A DNA stretch of 48,238 bases from Thalassovita litoralis (GTDB lineage: Bacteria; Pseudomonadota; Alphaproteobacteria; Rhodobacterales; Rhodobacteraceae), in NCBI RefSeq assembly GCF_900182725.1, contig NZ_FXTO01000024.1, positions 1-48,238 on the forward strand, given 5' to 3'. Positions 1 through 7,492 of this stretch are shown here, in pieces. Numbering within the stretch: position 1 is the first letter of the stretch; every line of letters starts with the position of its first letter. The notes under the pieces are model-generated. The model saw nothing but the letters and a program-made list of their open reading frames with translations. It was not told the DNA's origin and ran no database searches. The translations under genes were made by a program, and so were the position numbers.

Positions 1-95
1 ATTAACGGTACAATATGAAAATTAAGGGTACATCGTGCCGCTGAAAACAAACGATAATTTTAAAGGCAATTCTGATTAATGAGGGTACAGTGACA
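1..95 (+). mobile_element. IS21-family insertion sequence, right terminal part only
   Basis: Three short repeats of the type ATTAAnGGGTACA lie at 1-12, 21-32 and 75-89. The stretch from about 71 to 95, ending in GGGTACAGTGACA, is an inverted copy of the sequence at 48144-48168 at the far end of the window. Multiple terminal repeats and 5'-TG...CA-3' tips are known traits of the IS21 family. Only the end of the element is in the window and no transposase is visible. The element abuts virB4 and destroys it. Confidence 0.72.
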
Positions 96-1103
96 TCCGT
101 CCTCTCGGCCTTCCTCATGACGCAAGCCCGGCGGGTCGGCGCGCGCATCTTCGTTTTCGACTACCGGCTCGGGATGGAAATGGCCGTCCGCGCCAATGGC
201 GGGCGCTACGCCTCGATCAAGGCGGGACAGGCGACCGGCCTCAACCCGCTCTGGACCGAGATCGATGAGCGCGGCACGGCCTGGCTTTCGGATTGGCTCG
301 CCTCCTTGCTCTACCGCTCCGACAAGCCCCTGACCCCGGCGCAAACGAACCGCATCAAGGAGGTGGTCCGCCAGAACTCCACAGCCACCAACCCGGCCTT
401 GCGGAACTGGAAGGACTTCGCCTCGCTCTTTGTCTCGACCGACGACAATGGCGATCTTCACCAGCGGCTTCTCGAATGGACCGAGGATGGGCGATACGGC
501 TGGATTTTCGGCCAAAGCCTGGAGGACACTTTCTCGCTTGATGGCGACGTCGTGGGGTTCGACCTGACCGGCATTCTCGACAGCGAAAGCGAGAAGGAGC
601 GCATGGCGGTGCTCTCCTATCTTTTCCGCCGGATTGAGCGAGAGATCGAGGACCGGCGTCCCACCATCATCGTGATCGACGAGGCATGGAAGGCGCTCGA
701 CAACCCATACTTTGCCGAACGGCTCTCGAACTGGCTGGTGACCGCCCGGAAACAGAACACGGTCGCGGTGATGATGACGCAATATGCGAGCCAGCTCGAA
801 CGCACGCGGACCGGCAAGACCATCGTCGAGGCGGTGCCAACCCAGATCCTGCTCCCCAACATCCGGGCGCACGCCTCGGATTACGCGATGCTGAACCTCT
901 TCGAGAAGGAACTCGACGTGCTCCTGAACACCGGCAGCGACAGCCGCCTCGCGCTCATCCGTGACGACGGTGGCTCGGTGGTGGTCGATGCCGACCTCTC
1001 CGCCCTCGGCCCCCTCCTCACCATCCTCGGCGGCATGGAAAAGGGCGAGGCCCTCGTCGGCCCCGACTACCGCGACCGTCCTGATTTCTGGAGGCTCTCA
1101 TGA
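90..1103 (+). pseudogene. virB4: VirB4-type T4SS ATPase, C-terminal fragment cut by IS
   Basis: VirB4 proteins are the conserved ATPases that energise type IV secretion at the inner membrane. The 337-residue frame matches the C-terminal ATPase half. It begins with TSVLSAFL, the residues that normally follow the Walker A sequence GxTGSGK, so the P-loop itself is missing. Walker B (IVIDEAW, residues 194-200), the motif around MTQYAS and the usual C-terminal WRLS region are intact. Family members have about 790 residues, so over half is gone, replaced by the IS21-type end that stops around base 95. The GTG at 90 lies inside the IS tip and is probably not a real start. The fragment overlaps the next gene by ATGA, the normal spacing of an intact operon. 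It cannot hydrolyse ATP and should be inactive. Confidence 0.88.
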
Positions 1104-1267
1104 TCCGACCCCTTATCCTCCTCGCCGCGCTCGGCGTTCTCTCTTCCTGCGCCGAATATCGCGAACCCAAGGCCAACTGTTTCGCTTTCCGCGCCTCGCT
1201 CGACCGCGCCGAGCCGGATTGCATTTTCACACCCATCGGAAACCCGGACGACAGCGTTGAGGCCTAG
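1100..1267 (+). CDS. Small T4SS-linked lipoprotein (VirB7-like position)
   Basis: A 55-residue protein starts at an ATG that overlaps the virB4 stop (ATGA). It has a short hydrophobic leader ending in a lipobox, VLSSC, with the acylated cysteine at residue 17. The mature part of about 39 residues has two further cysteines (residues 27 and 41). Lipobox, size and location between virB4 and the transglycosylase suggest a small outer-membrane lipoprotein that stabilises the secretion channel, as VirB7 does. The resemblance is positional; I see no sequence signature that proves VirB7 homology. Its stop lies 11 bases inside the next reading frame, so translation is likely coupled. Confidence 0.7.
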   Translation: MIRPLILLAALGVLSSCAEYREPKANCFAFRASLDRAEPDCIFTPIGNPDDSVEA

Positions 1268-2411
1268 GGTCGCACATATCCTCCTTGCGGCTCTCCTGCC
1301 GGCAGCCGCGCTCGGCCAGGGCGTTCCCACCAACGATTCCGGGCTGACGGCCCGCGATATCGTCGAGACGGGCGACCGGGACGCTGACCTCGCCGTCCAG
1401 CGTGAGAAACTCACCGTCGAAGAGTTGCTGACCGAGATCGAACGGGAACAGCTCGCCACGCTGCGCGCCATCCTCGACGCGCAGACGAGCTTCGGCGGCC
1501 AGGGGCTGCCGGGTATGGTCGCAGACTTCGAGGGCGGCGGCGGCGATCCGGACCGATCCGCAGCGGCGGTCTACGGCTCCGGCGATGTCGATCCCAACCC
1601 CGGCGGCGCGGGTATGTTCGGGGATGCGGCAGAAAACATCGAGCAGCTGATCATCCGGGTCGCCCAGGAGACCCACGGGCGGCCCGGGGTCGGGCGGGCC
1701 GGTCTTTCCGTCGTGCAATGGCGCGCCCTCCTGCAGGCGCTCATCTGGCAGGAGAGCCGCTTCTCCATCGGCGCACGCTCGCCCGTGGGCGCTTTCGGCC
1801 TCACCCAAATCATGCCGGGCACCGCAAGCGATCTCGGGATCAACCCGGAATATTATGACAGCCCCTACCTGCAGGTCGAGGGCGGCGCGCGCTACCTCGC
1901 GGCCCAGCTCACCACCTTCGACGGCAACGTCGTCAACGCGCTCGCGGCCTATAACGCCGGGCCTGGCCGTGTGTTCGAATATGGCGGTGTACCGCCCTTC
2001 AAGGAGACCCAGCACTACATCAGGGTCATCCCCGAACGCTACAATCTCTACCTCGCGCGGATCGGCGGCATCGAAGCGCTCGGCACGATCGACCCCGCGC
2101 TTCTCACCAACGCCAATCTCTCGTTCAGCGGGTTCGGCGCCGCCTTCTACGGCAGCAATTCCCCCGCCGCCATCCGGCAGGCCGCCCTGCGCGTCCAGGA
2201 CATCGTCACCATGATCGGCGCGACCCAGGACATCCAGGAGAGCATGGCGCTCAACACCTATGCCCGCGCCGAACTGGTCCGGCTGATGGCCGCGCGCATT
2301 CGCCTGAAAGCCGCACGGACCCAACCGCTCAGTGCGGCCCAATTGGCCCAGGCCGCGGCCCGCATGGTCGAGAACGAATTCATGGAGTTCACATTGGAGG
2401 ATCTGGATTGA
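1257..2411 (+). CDS. Lytic transglycosylase (VirB1-like) with VirB5-like flanks
   Basis: This periplasmic enzyme is expected to cut peptidoglycan to let the secretion channel through. Residues 1-20 form a signal peptide. The SLT domain spans about 150-265, with catalytic Glu166 in WQESRF, the motif GLTQIMPGTA (181-190) and AYNAGPG (231-237). About 120 residues after the domain and a stretch before it are not part of ordinary VirB1. The C-terminal tail (about 310-384) resembles the C-terminus of the VirB5-like protein encoded next door: LNT..xAEL is shared, as is the ending FMEFTL plus an acidic pair. The start is a TTG overlapping the lipoprotein gene; no ATG in frame fits a signal peptide better. 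The stop overlaps the virB5 start (TGATG), so both are in one operon. Confidence 0.86.
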   Translation: MRPRVAHILLAALLPAAALGQGVPTNDSGLTARDIVETGDRDADLAVQREKLTVEELLTEIEREQLATLRAILDAQTSFGGQGLPGMVADFEGGGGDPDRSAAAVYGSGDVDPNPGGAGMFGDAAENIEQLIIRVAQETHGRPGVGRAGLSVVQWRALLQALIWQESRFSIGARSPVGAFGLTQIMPGTASDLGINPEYYDSPYLQVEGGARYLAAQLTTFDGNVVNALAAYNAGPGRVFEYGGVPPFKETQHYIRVIPERYNLYLARIGGIEALGTIDPALLTNANLSFSGFGAAFYGSNSPAAIRQAALRVQDIVTMIGATQDIQESMALNTYARAELVRLMAARIRLKAARTQPLSAAQLAQAAARMVENEFMEFTLEDLD

Positions 2412-3238
2412 TGGCCCGCAGAATGTTCATTTCAGCACCATTTCGCGCGTTGACCCTGGCCAGCGTCTTGGCGCTTTGCTCGCCTTTCGTGACCAGTGCC
2501 CCCGCCCTGGCCCAGGGCGTGCCGGTCGTGGACACCCAGAACATCGCCCAAAACATCCAGCAGCTCCGGCAGATGATCGAGGACGAGATCCTGCAAAACG
2601 AGCAACTCGTGCAGCTCCGCGAACAGCTTGCCACGCTCACGGAGCAGCTCGCCGAGCTACAACGAACGTATGAGGCGTTAACGCGTCTCGCAGAGTTGCC
2701 CGAGATCATCCGGACACAGATGGAAGACGAACTAAACGGTCTCCTGGACCAGGAGTTCGGCGACATCATCGCCACGATTCAAGCCATCAAGACGGGGGAT
2801 TTTTCCGGGCTCACCGGATCCGGCGCCGTCGAGATCGAAACCCAGATGGACCGGGTGCTGGCCGATCTCGGCTTCGACGAGGACACGCTCTCGGAAATGG
2901 CCCGCAGCGGCAATCCCGGGGCCGTGCGCGTGGCGACACAGGCCACGACCGGCGCGCTGGTCTCGGCCGCGGCCCAGAACAGCTATGAGGATGCCGGGCA
3001 GTCGCTCGAACGTGTCGACCGGCTCGTCGGGCTCATCGACGACATGGATGAGCTCAAGGAGAGCGTCGATCTCAACACGCGGGTGACGGCAGAGCTCGCC
3101 ATCGCGCTCGTCGCCATGTGGCAGCTCGAAGCGATCCAGACCGTAGGAGATGGCACCGGCGGCGTGATCGATGCCGCCACCATCGCCGAAGAACAACGCT
3201 TCATGGAGTTCACGCTTCCGGAACTGAGCGCGGATTGA
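2411..3238 (+). CDS. virB5: VirB5-like T4SS minor pilin / channel protein
   Basis: The 275-residue protein has a cleavable signal peptide ending near ALAQG (residue 35-36), followed by a long helical, Gln- and Leu-rich segment (residues 45-90) predicted to be coiled coil, as in VirB5 proteins that cap the T-pilus. The mature chain lacks cysteines. The C-terminus ends with FMEFTLPEL, almost the same as the end of the preceding transglycosylase. ATG at 2411 is preferred over the TTG just before it because it overlaps the upstream stop in the TGATG arrangement. With virB4 and virB8 both broken, this intact gene is probably no longer part of a working secretion system. Confidence 0.82.
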   Translation: MARRMFISAPFRALTLASVLALCSPFVTSAPALAQGVPVVDTQNIAQNIQQLRQMIEDEILQNEQLVQLREQLATLTEQLAELQRTYEALTRLAELPEIIRTQMEDELNGLLDQEFGDIIATIQAIKTGDFSGLTGSGAVEIETQMDRVLADLGFDEDTLSEMARSGNPGAVRVATQATTGALVSAAAQNSYEDAGQSLERVDRLVGLIDDMDELKESVDLNTRVTAELAIALVAMWQLEAIQTVGDGTGGVIDAATIAEEQRFMEFTLPELSAD

Positions 3239-3245
3239 GGACTGA

Positions 3246-3644
3246 TTGTTGGACGAAGAAACCGCCATCATCGAGGAGGAACTGGTCTACGGCGCACTGA
3301 GACGGGAACGGCTCTGGCAGCGCCTGGGACTCATCGGCCTCGGCTTTGGCATCCTGGGCTGCCTCAGCGCGGCCGCCGTGGCCATCCTCGATGTCGATCC
3401 GCCCCCAGTTGTTGTGCCTTACGATCCCGCCACCGGCTTCGCCCTCCCCGAAGCCACCGTCGGGGCCACCACCGTCACCGAGAACCGCGCCATTATCGAG
3501 GCGGAGGTCTTCCGCTACGTGACGGACCGCGAGGTCTACAACCAGCTCGACAATGACGTGCGCATCCGCAGCGTGTTGCGCCGTTCGGACCGTGCAGCAG
3601 GGGCCTCACTGCGCCAGATCTGGAACTCGGCCAATGCCGACTAG
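3246..3644 (+). pseudogene. virB8: VirB8-type T4SS scaffold protein, truncated
   Basis: VirB8 is a bitopic inner-membrane scaffold with a periplasmic NTF2-like domain. Here the cytoplasmic N-terminus (residues 1-25), one membrane helix (about 26-48, rich in Leu, Gly and Ala) and the first part of the periplasmic domain (PPPVVVPYDPATG, then VFRYVTDREVYN) are present. The frame stops after 132 residues at SANAD, whereas family members have about 220-240. No continuation is readable in the other frames downstream, so this is a sequence junction and not a simple frameshift. The start is a TTG about 7 bases after GAGGA; a second TTG follows directly. Confidence 0.82.
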
Positions 3645-3909
3645 CCAAACCGTTCCGACGAACCCTGACACTGGTTCGGGCAGCTCAGGCGCGCGAATGC
3701 TGGCACAGTTGGCCCGCCTAAGCAGGCTGGGCCGAAGGTAGCATTGACCGTCAAAGGCTTCACCAGCGGGAACATGTTCTTTGCGAGCCTATACCTTTGC
3801 CTTCAGCAGAGCTCGCGGCAAACTGCCTGAACGGATTTACCTTGGCACCATCATGCCATGTCCGGGTGAAGTGGAACGGCATCGGCGCCGGTGTTGCTGT
3901 CTGGGACGT
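3645..3909. other. Non-coding junction between T4SS remnant and defence genes
   Basis: No convincing frame or RNA gene was found here. It separates the broken virB8 on the plus strand from the 3' end of the SIR2-like gene on the minus strand. It is probably the scar of the rearrangement that removed the rest of the T4SS operon. A short palindrome, GAACATGTTC, lies at about 3772-3781 with no assigned role. Confidence 0.45.
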
Positions 3910-5079
3910 CTATCCTGTAGGCGCCGAACTTTCCGGATCACCTTCAGTTTGATGCAGGAGCTTCTTAACAACCGCGCGTTCTTTGACCCAATCAGAGTTA
4001 AAGCGCTCAGGATAAGGTTCGTAGTGCTTGTCGGCGTACTGCTTCAACCGCTGGAAAAGAACCTGTTCATCCAGATCTTCGAACCGCCCGGATTGAAAAG
4101 GGCGCATGTCCAAAGGAAGAGAACTCGGGGCGCTGACCGGCCCAAGTTGTTTCAAGGGAGTCTGCCGAGCAACGAGTTGCTCCAGCAGGTCCGTCTTCAA
4201 TAGTTGATCGAAGCCATCAATTGGAACCCGATTGAAGTTTGAACCAATCTTGTCCGCAAAAGATTGTACCAGAGGCGAGAGGGATTCGCCTATGCTGCGC
4301 TTCATATCGCACCAGAAGACCCCGTTTTTGAACCCATTTGCATAGTCAATTTGGTTTTCAAGAAGGTCTTTCATGACCGATGGCTCCATTCCGCGATACC
4401 CAACTACAATCAATGGGTGATCACGCAAAAGAGGCTTGATATGCTCGACGGTCTCTTGGTCCAACTTCAATACATCTTCGGCCAAATTCTTGTCGGAGTA
4501 GTGCTCAACCGATCCATGGATGTGGATTAACTGCGGGTTTGCTGGCGACGTTTTGAACTGGACCCAATCCGACGCAGTGCGGATCTTGACCAAGAAGGGC
4601 GGCACTGCTTCAAGAACGGCCGCTCGATCAATGCAATGATCAAAGTTTGTCGTTAGAACCGTTGCAACCCAACCGTTGTCTAAAATCCGTGCTAGCGCCC
4701 GATACCCCTGTCCGGGCTTCACACCACGGCTGATAAGTTGCTCGAAGAACTCTCTTCGATCCTGTCCAATTCCCAAAAGGTTGTCGATCGCAACAGGGTA
4801 TTGGTCGGGGAGACCAACCCCCCGTTTGAACCAAGACTGCTGTTCAAGCCAAGGTATCCAATCAGAATCAACGACGCCTGGGTCCATCGGAGACCGACCA
4901 TGCGACTTACAGTATGCCCACTTCGCTGCGCGGTTCACTGTTTCACCGGCCGCTGGCACACCGGATGTAACGGAAGCCCCTGCTCCTAGCAACAGAACCG
5001 GCTGGCGGTGCTCGGCGAGCAGTGTTTGCAGGCGTCCAACCTCTGCATGTCTAATTGATGATAGAACCTTGCTGTCCAT
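3910..5079 (-). CDS. SIR2-like domain protein, possible NADase defence effector
   Basis: The N-terminal part carries the sirtuin-type NAD-binding signature: LLGAGAS (residues 30-36), TTNFD (143-147), HIHGS (186-190) and VVGYRGME (225-232). This variant belongs to the SIR2_2-like group, which in many antiphage systems degrades NAD+ during infection; that is family knowledge and not shown here. Residues from about 290 to 389 form a tail without a motif I recognise, ending at SSAPTG. Many relatives are longer, so the 3' end, which faces the T4SS junction, may be truncated. No partner such as HerA, a prokaryotic Argonaute or a STAND protein lies next to it. A GTTC-N7-GTTC sequence lies 44 bases upstream of the start. 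Confidence 0.8.
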   Translation of the reverse strand: MDSKVLSSIRHAEVGRLQTLLAEHRQPVLLLGAGASVTSGVPAAGETVNRAAKWAYCKSHGRSPMDPGVVDSDWIPWLEQQSWFKRGVGLPDQYPVAIDNLLGIGQDRREFFEQLISRGVKPGQGYRALARILDNGWVATVLTTNFDHCIDRAAVLEAVPPFLVKIRTASDWVQFKTSPANPQLIHIHGSVEHYSDKNLAEDVLKLDQETVEHIKPLLRDHPLIVVGYRGMEPSVMKDLLENQIDYANGFKNGVFWCDMKRSIGESLSPLVQSFADKIGSNFNRVPIDGFDQLLKTDLLEQLVARQTPLKQLGPVSAPSSLPLDMRPFQSGRFEDLDEQVLFQRLKQYADKHYEPYPERFNSDWVKERAVVKKLLHQTEGDPESSAPTG

Positions 5080-5122
5080 CTGCTCGAATCGTGTTGTTTT
5101 GGTTTTGTTAGTTTATTATGCG

Positions 5123-5137
5123 GAACAAATTCAGAAC
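5123..5137 (-). promoter_or_regulatory. Candidate LexA (SOS) box upstream of the SIR2-like gene
   Basis: On the minus strand the sequence reads GTTC-TGAATTT-GTTC, an exact fit to the direct-repeat LexA box GTTC-N7-GTTC of alphaproteobacteria. It lies 44 bases before the start codon, next to a possible -10 element CATAAT, which is where a repressor would block transcription. One 8-base match in 48 kb can occur by chance, but the placement is apt. Confidence 0.42.
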
Positions 5138-5253
5138 ATGCTAGACTGTTCACTGTCGCAAACCATAGGGTCAGAATGTCTTAGTCACTTTCCTTTGAGT
5201 TCAGATTTTTTGCATTCGCGTCATGCACATGACTTTCGGCGCCCAATGAGCGA

Positions 5254-5802
5254 TCAACCGGACAGCGCCCGCACTGTCTGGATCGGCATGAACAGGCGCA
5301 ACGGCTGATCTGGCAACGGGGTAAAACCGAACGCCTCGTAGTATGCTTTTCGGCGCGCCACGATTTCGGGGTTTCCGCAGTCGAACACATCGAGAAGGAC
5401 GGCACAGGTTCCAATTTCGTCTGAGACGCGCCCAATCCGGTTGAGCGCATCGGCAAGCAATGCGCTGCCCAAGCCCTTTACCTGCATCGTTTGATCGACG
5501 CCGATCATGGAAATGAATGCAGCTGGCAGCATGCCATGCCTTGGCGCCTTCCTGGCCAGCTCATCAGGCATGTCTTCCGCAACAACCGCATGCATGTTGA
5601 TCCCGTAGAACCCAAGGGTTCTACGGTCATCGTCTAGCACGACCCAGATCCGGACGACATCAGCCTTGGACCCCTTCTTGGCCGTCAACTTCAGGTAATT
5701 GTCGATCTGGGGGACACCACAGGAAAAAGCCGTTCGATCCTGGCTCTTGGCATCGAACGGCTCGATTGTGAACTTGGCGTCTACGGCGGCGTCAGTCGGC
5801 AT
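5254..5802 (-). CDS. GNAT acetyltransferase toxin, TacT/AtaT type
   Basis: The 182-residue protein is a GCN5-type N-acetyltransferase. Conserved features are DNYLKLTAKK near the N-terminus, the acetyl-CoA binding motif A around QVKGLGSALLADAL (about residues 105-118) and the C-terminal YYEAFGF, whose tyrosine is the usual general acid. Toxins of this subgroup acetylate the amino group of charged tRNAs and stop translation; paired with a DUF1778 antitoxin, that is the likely role here. Its start lies 11 bases inside the antitoxin gene, so the two are translationally coupled. An ordinary metabolic acetyltransferase is unlikely given this pairing. Confidence 0.87.
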   Translation of the reverse strand: MPTDAAVDAKFTIEPFDAKSQDRTAFSCGVPQIDNYLKLTAKKGSKADVVRIWVVLDDDRRTLGFYGINMHAVVAEDMPDELARKAPRHGMLPAAFISMIGVDQTMQVKGLGSALLADALNRIGRVSDEIGTCAVLLDVFDCGNPEIVARRKAYYEAFGFTPLPDQPLRLFMPIQTVRALSG

Positions 5803-6106
5803 TCGCGATCAGCGTCTCGCGCAATGCAAAAGCCTGCTTCAGCCGATTATTCGGCTTCGGAGGATTTTCGAGCGCGCCAAAGAACGCAGCACGATCCGCC
5901 TCGCTCTCCAACGCCGTCAACTTATGAGCTTCAATCGTCGTCTGCGCGGCCTTGTATGCAGCGCTCACAACAAAGGAGCTTACCTCAACACCGCTCAAGG
6001 TTGCTGCGCGACTGATCGCATCCTTCACCGAAGGCTGTGTACGCGCTTCCAGCCGAGCGCTCTTGGGCTCGTCGACAGCGACAGTGCTATCCTCAAACGC
6101 CAACAT
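5792..6106 (-). CDS. DUF1778 (TacA-like) antitoxin
   Basis: A 104-residue protein with an N-terminal ribbon-helix-helix region (KSARLEARTQPSVKDAISRA) and a C-terminal acidic/neutralising tail containing AFFGALENPPKPN, the usual toxin-binding segment of DUF1778 proteins. It should neutralise the GNAT toxin and repress the operon. The ATG at 6106 is chosen because AAGGAGG sits 7 bases before it; the longer frame starting at 6151 has no such signal. Two palindromes upstream, at 6165-6213, are likely its operators. Confidence 0.88.
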   Translation of the reverse strand: MLAFEDSTVAVDEPKSARLEARTQPSVKDAISRAATLSGVEVSSFVVSAAYKAAQTTIEAHKLTALESEADRAAFFGALENPPKPNNRLKQAFALRETLIANAD

Positions 6107-6164
6107 GGTTGCCTCCTTGATCCGAAACGACGTCAAGCGGCAAGATGCCACTCACACGCAGCTA

Positions 6165-6213
6165 TGTACGGCATATCGTCGTACATGTCAAGTGTACGGC
6201 GAATTTCCGTACG
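6165..6213. promoter_or_regulatory. Double palindromic operator of the GNAT-DUF1778 pair
   Basis: Two related 21-base palindromes lie at 6165-6185 and 6193-6213. Each has the form TGTACGGc..at..cCGTACR with arms GTACGG and its complement or near-complement CGTAC. Their centres are 28 bases apart, close to three helical turns, so two antitoxin oligomers could bind on one face of the DNA. The site is 59 bases upstream of the antitoxin start, where ribbon-helix-helix autorepressors normally bind. Confidence 0.62.
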
Positions 6214-6258
6214 CTAAAACAAAGCCTGACTAACACGTTCTCTGGGCGAGAGGCAAAC

Positions 6259-6474
6259 TCACTTTTCTCGAACGGTCGTACCCGGGTTCGCCTTGCCATG
6301 CTTTGCCGTCACGAAGCGCCCGGAAATTGCGCTCCGATAGCTGCCACCGGTAGAACCACTCTTGCCAGGCGCTTCTTTTACCGTCGTGCGCGGATGTGAC
6401 TTCCCATAAGCCTTTGTCACGTACCGCCCCGATTTCGCGCCGCGATAGCTCCCGCCGTTGCCTTTGCCTGCCAT
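6259..6474 (-). CDS. Small basic protein with two GxYRSAxSGRFVT-type repeats
   Basis: A 71-residue, Gly/Lys/Arg-rich protein made of two copies of one unit. Copy one contains GGSYRGAKSGRYVTKAYGK and HPRTTV; copy two contains GGSYRSAISGRFVTAKHGK and NPGTTV. ATG at 6474 has the ribosome binding site AGAAGGAGA; the longer frame to 6543 does not. Such small basic repeat proteins are common on mobile elements and are sometimes named as transporters by mistake, since they have no membrane segment. The function is unknown; nucleic-acid binding is only a guess from charge. Confidence 0.66.
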   Translation of the reverse strand: MAGKGNGGSYRGAKSGRYVTKAYGKSHPRTTVKEAPGKSGSTGGSYRSAISGRFVTAKHGKANPGTTVREK

Positions 6475-6488
6475 CTGAATTCTCCTTC

Positions 6489-7373
6489 TCAAGTCTGGCG
6501 TGTTATTGGGTCCCTCCGAGGCGGAGGGCTGGTTGGGTTCCAAACAAACCGAAGAACCTCCGCTGGAGGCCTGCGGGTCTTCATTGCAAAATCCAGTAGC
6601 TCAGAACCGGAGGTGTTCTTCTGGTCAGATGACCGACAGCACTGGGCGTATTTCCCGAATGGATGTTCACATCCGCAAAACTCATCGTCGCCGAGTTCGA
6701 GCAGTCTCTCAGCTGCAATCGGCACAGATTGCCGGCCGGGCCATTTTCCGTATTTCTCGAGGTAGAGATGCCGCACGGCCCAGAGGCTATATAGGTCGAG
6801 CAGTCCGGTCACCGAACCGCCGGGAAGCCATGTCTTGTCTCGCGGCTCGAATGCGCAAATCGAGCCATCGGGAAAATTCGTATGCCTCGGCCCGATCCAT
6901 GTTTTACTGACAGCAGTGGTCCAAAAGCCCCAGGCTTGAACCGGCCTTCTGGTGGTATAGGGAAGTTGAATGGCAAATGCGGCTCTTCTACCTAGGCCTT
7001 CGATCAGATCGCTCTCAGCGAAGAGCCACATCTGCCTTTCTTGAGGAAACGCGAGCAGACCCGGGTACGCGTCCCGGCATTCCCCTATGCCTTCCGCATA
7101 GCGAGACCGTAGTCCTGGCTGGACGAACGGTGCTCCGGAATCGGGCGCCCGGGATTGTCCGGTCGTCCCTTGCCCTCCGGCGGTCCGTTCCCACGGTCGG
7201 GTTGCGGATCGTGTCGATTGGTGCCGTGCATCAGCTATCTCCTGGCCCGAAGGTTTCAAGACAACCGAGGAGCTGTCGGGCCGAATGACCCCCCGATTGA
7301 ACACGGTCGGCAGGATGCCAGCGTCGAGGCCCAAGCCGATGGCCTTCAGGTCGTCCTCGATGCTCTTCCTCAT
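6489..7373 (-). CDS. Putative prokaryotic E2-like domain protein with C-terminal SEC-C-like motif
   Basis: Residue numbers are from the ATG at 7373, which is preceded by GGGGCGG; the frame is open to 7466 but that would place the start inside the divergent promoter. About residues 110-215 resemble bacterial ubiquitin-conjugation E2-like domains: a histidine followed by DGSIC, where the cysteine (about 173) would be the catalytic one, then Trp-containing loops and a helix ending in YLEKYGKWPG, matching the usual W-L-x-x-E-x-W-x-x-TGxWPG pattern. Residues 233-246 read CGCEHPFGKYAQCC, close to the zinc-binding SEC-C motif CxCGSGKKYKxCC. The N-terminal third is unassigned. No E1, JAB peptidase or ubiquitin-like gene lies next to it. 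The E2 assignment is from pattern memory and needs a profile search. Confidence 0.5.
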   Translation of the reverse strand: MRKSIEDDLKAIGLGLDAGILPTVFNRGVIRPDSSSVVLKPSGQEIADARHQSTRSATRPWERTAGGQGTTGQSRAPDSGAPFVQPGLRSRYAEGIGECRDAYPGLLAFPQERQMWLFAESDLIEGLGRRAAFAIQLPYTTRRPVQAWGFWTTAVSKTWIGPRHTNFPDGSICAFEPRDKTWLPGGSVTGLLDLYSLWAVRHLYLEKYGKWPGRQSVPIAAERLLELGDDEFCGCEHPFGKYAQCCRSSDQKNTSGSELLDFAMKTRRPPAEVLRFVWNPTSPPPRRDPITRQT

Positions 7374-7407
7374 ATTGAACCGCCCCATTTGCCGCAGTGT
7401 CTGTGCT

Positions 7408-7436
7408 TTACGGATTCGCAACAGCGTTGCTATAAT
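7408..7436 (+). promoter_or_regulatory. Sigma-70-type promoter of the XRE-ImmA pair
   Basis: TTACGG at 7408-7413 and a perfect TATAAT at 7431-7436 are separated by 17 bases. The predicted transcript would begin about 7443 and enter the XRE gene at 7493. It lies between the divergent E2-like gene and the XRE gene, so the XRE protein may control both. Confidence 0.55.
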
Positions 7437-7492
7437 GAAATCCTGAAACAACACATACGGGGCCAAAATGAAAATTGCAAGAGTCGAACACC

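Noticed and set aside
1227-2342. A 371-residue minus-strand open frame
   Set aside because: Antisense of the lytic transglycosylase, whose catalytic motifs are intact.
3772-3781. Palindrome GAACATGTTC as a second LexA-type site
   Set aside because: It does not fit the direct-repeat LexA box of alphaproteobacteria, and no gene starts next to it.
3781-4203. A 140-residue plus-strand frame near the T4SS junction
   Set aside because: Most of it is antisense to the SIR2-like gene and it has no ribosome binding site.
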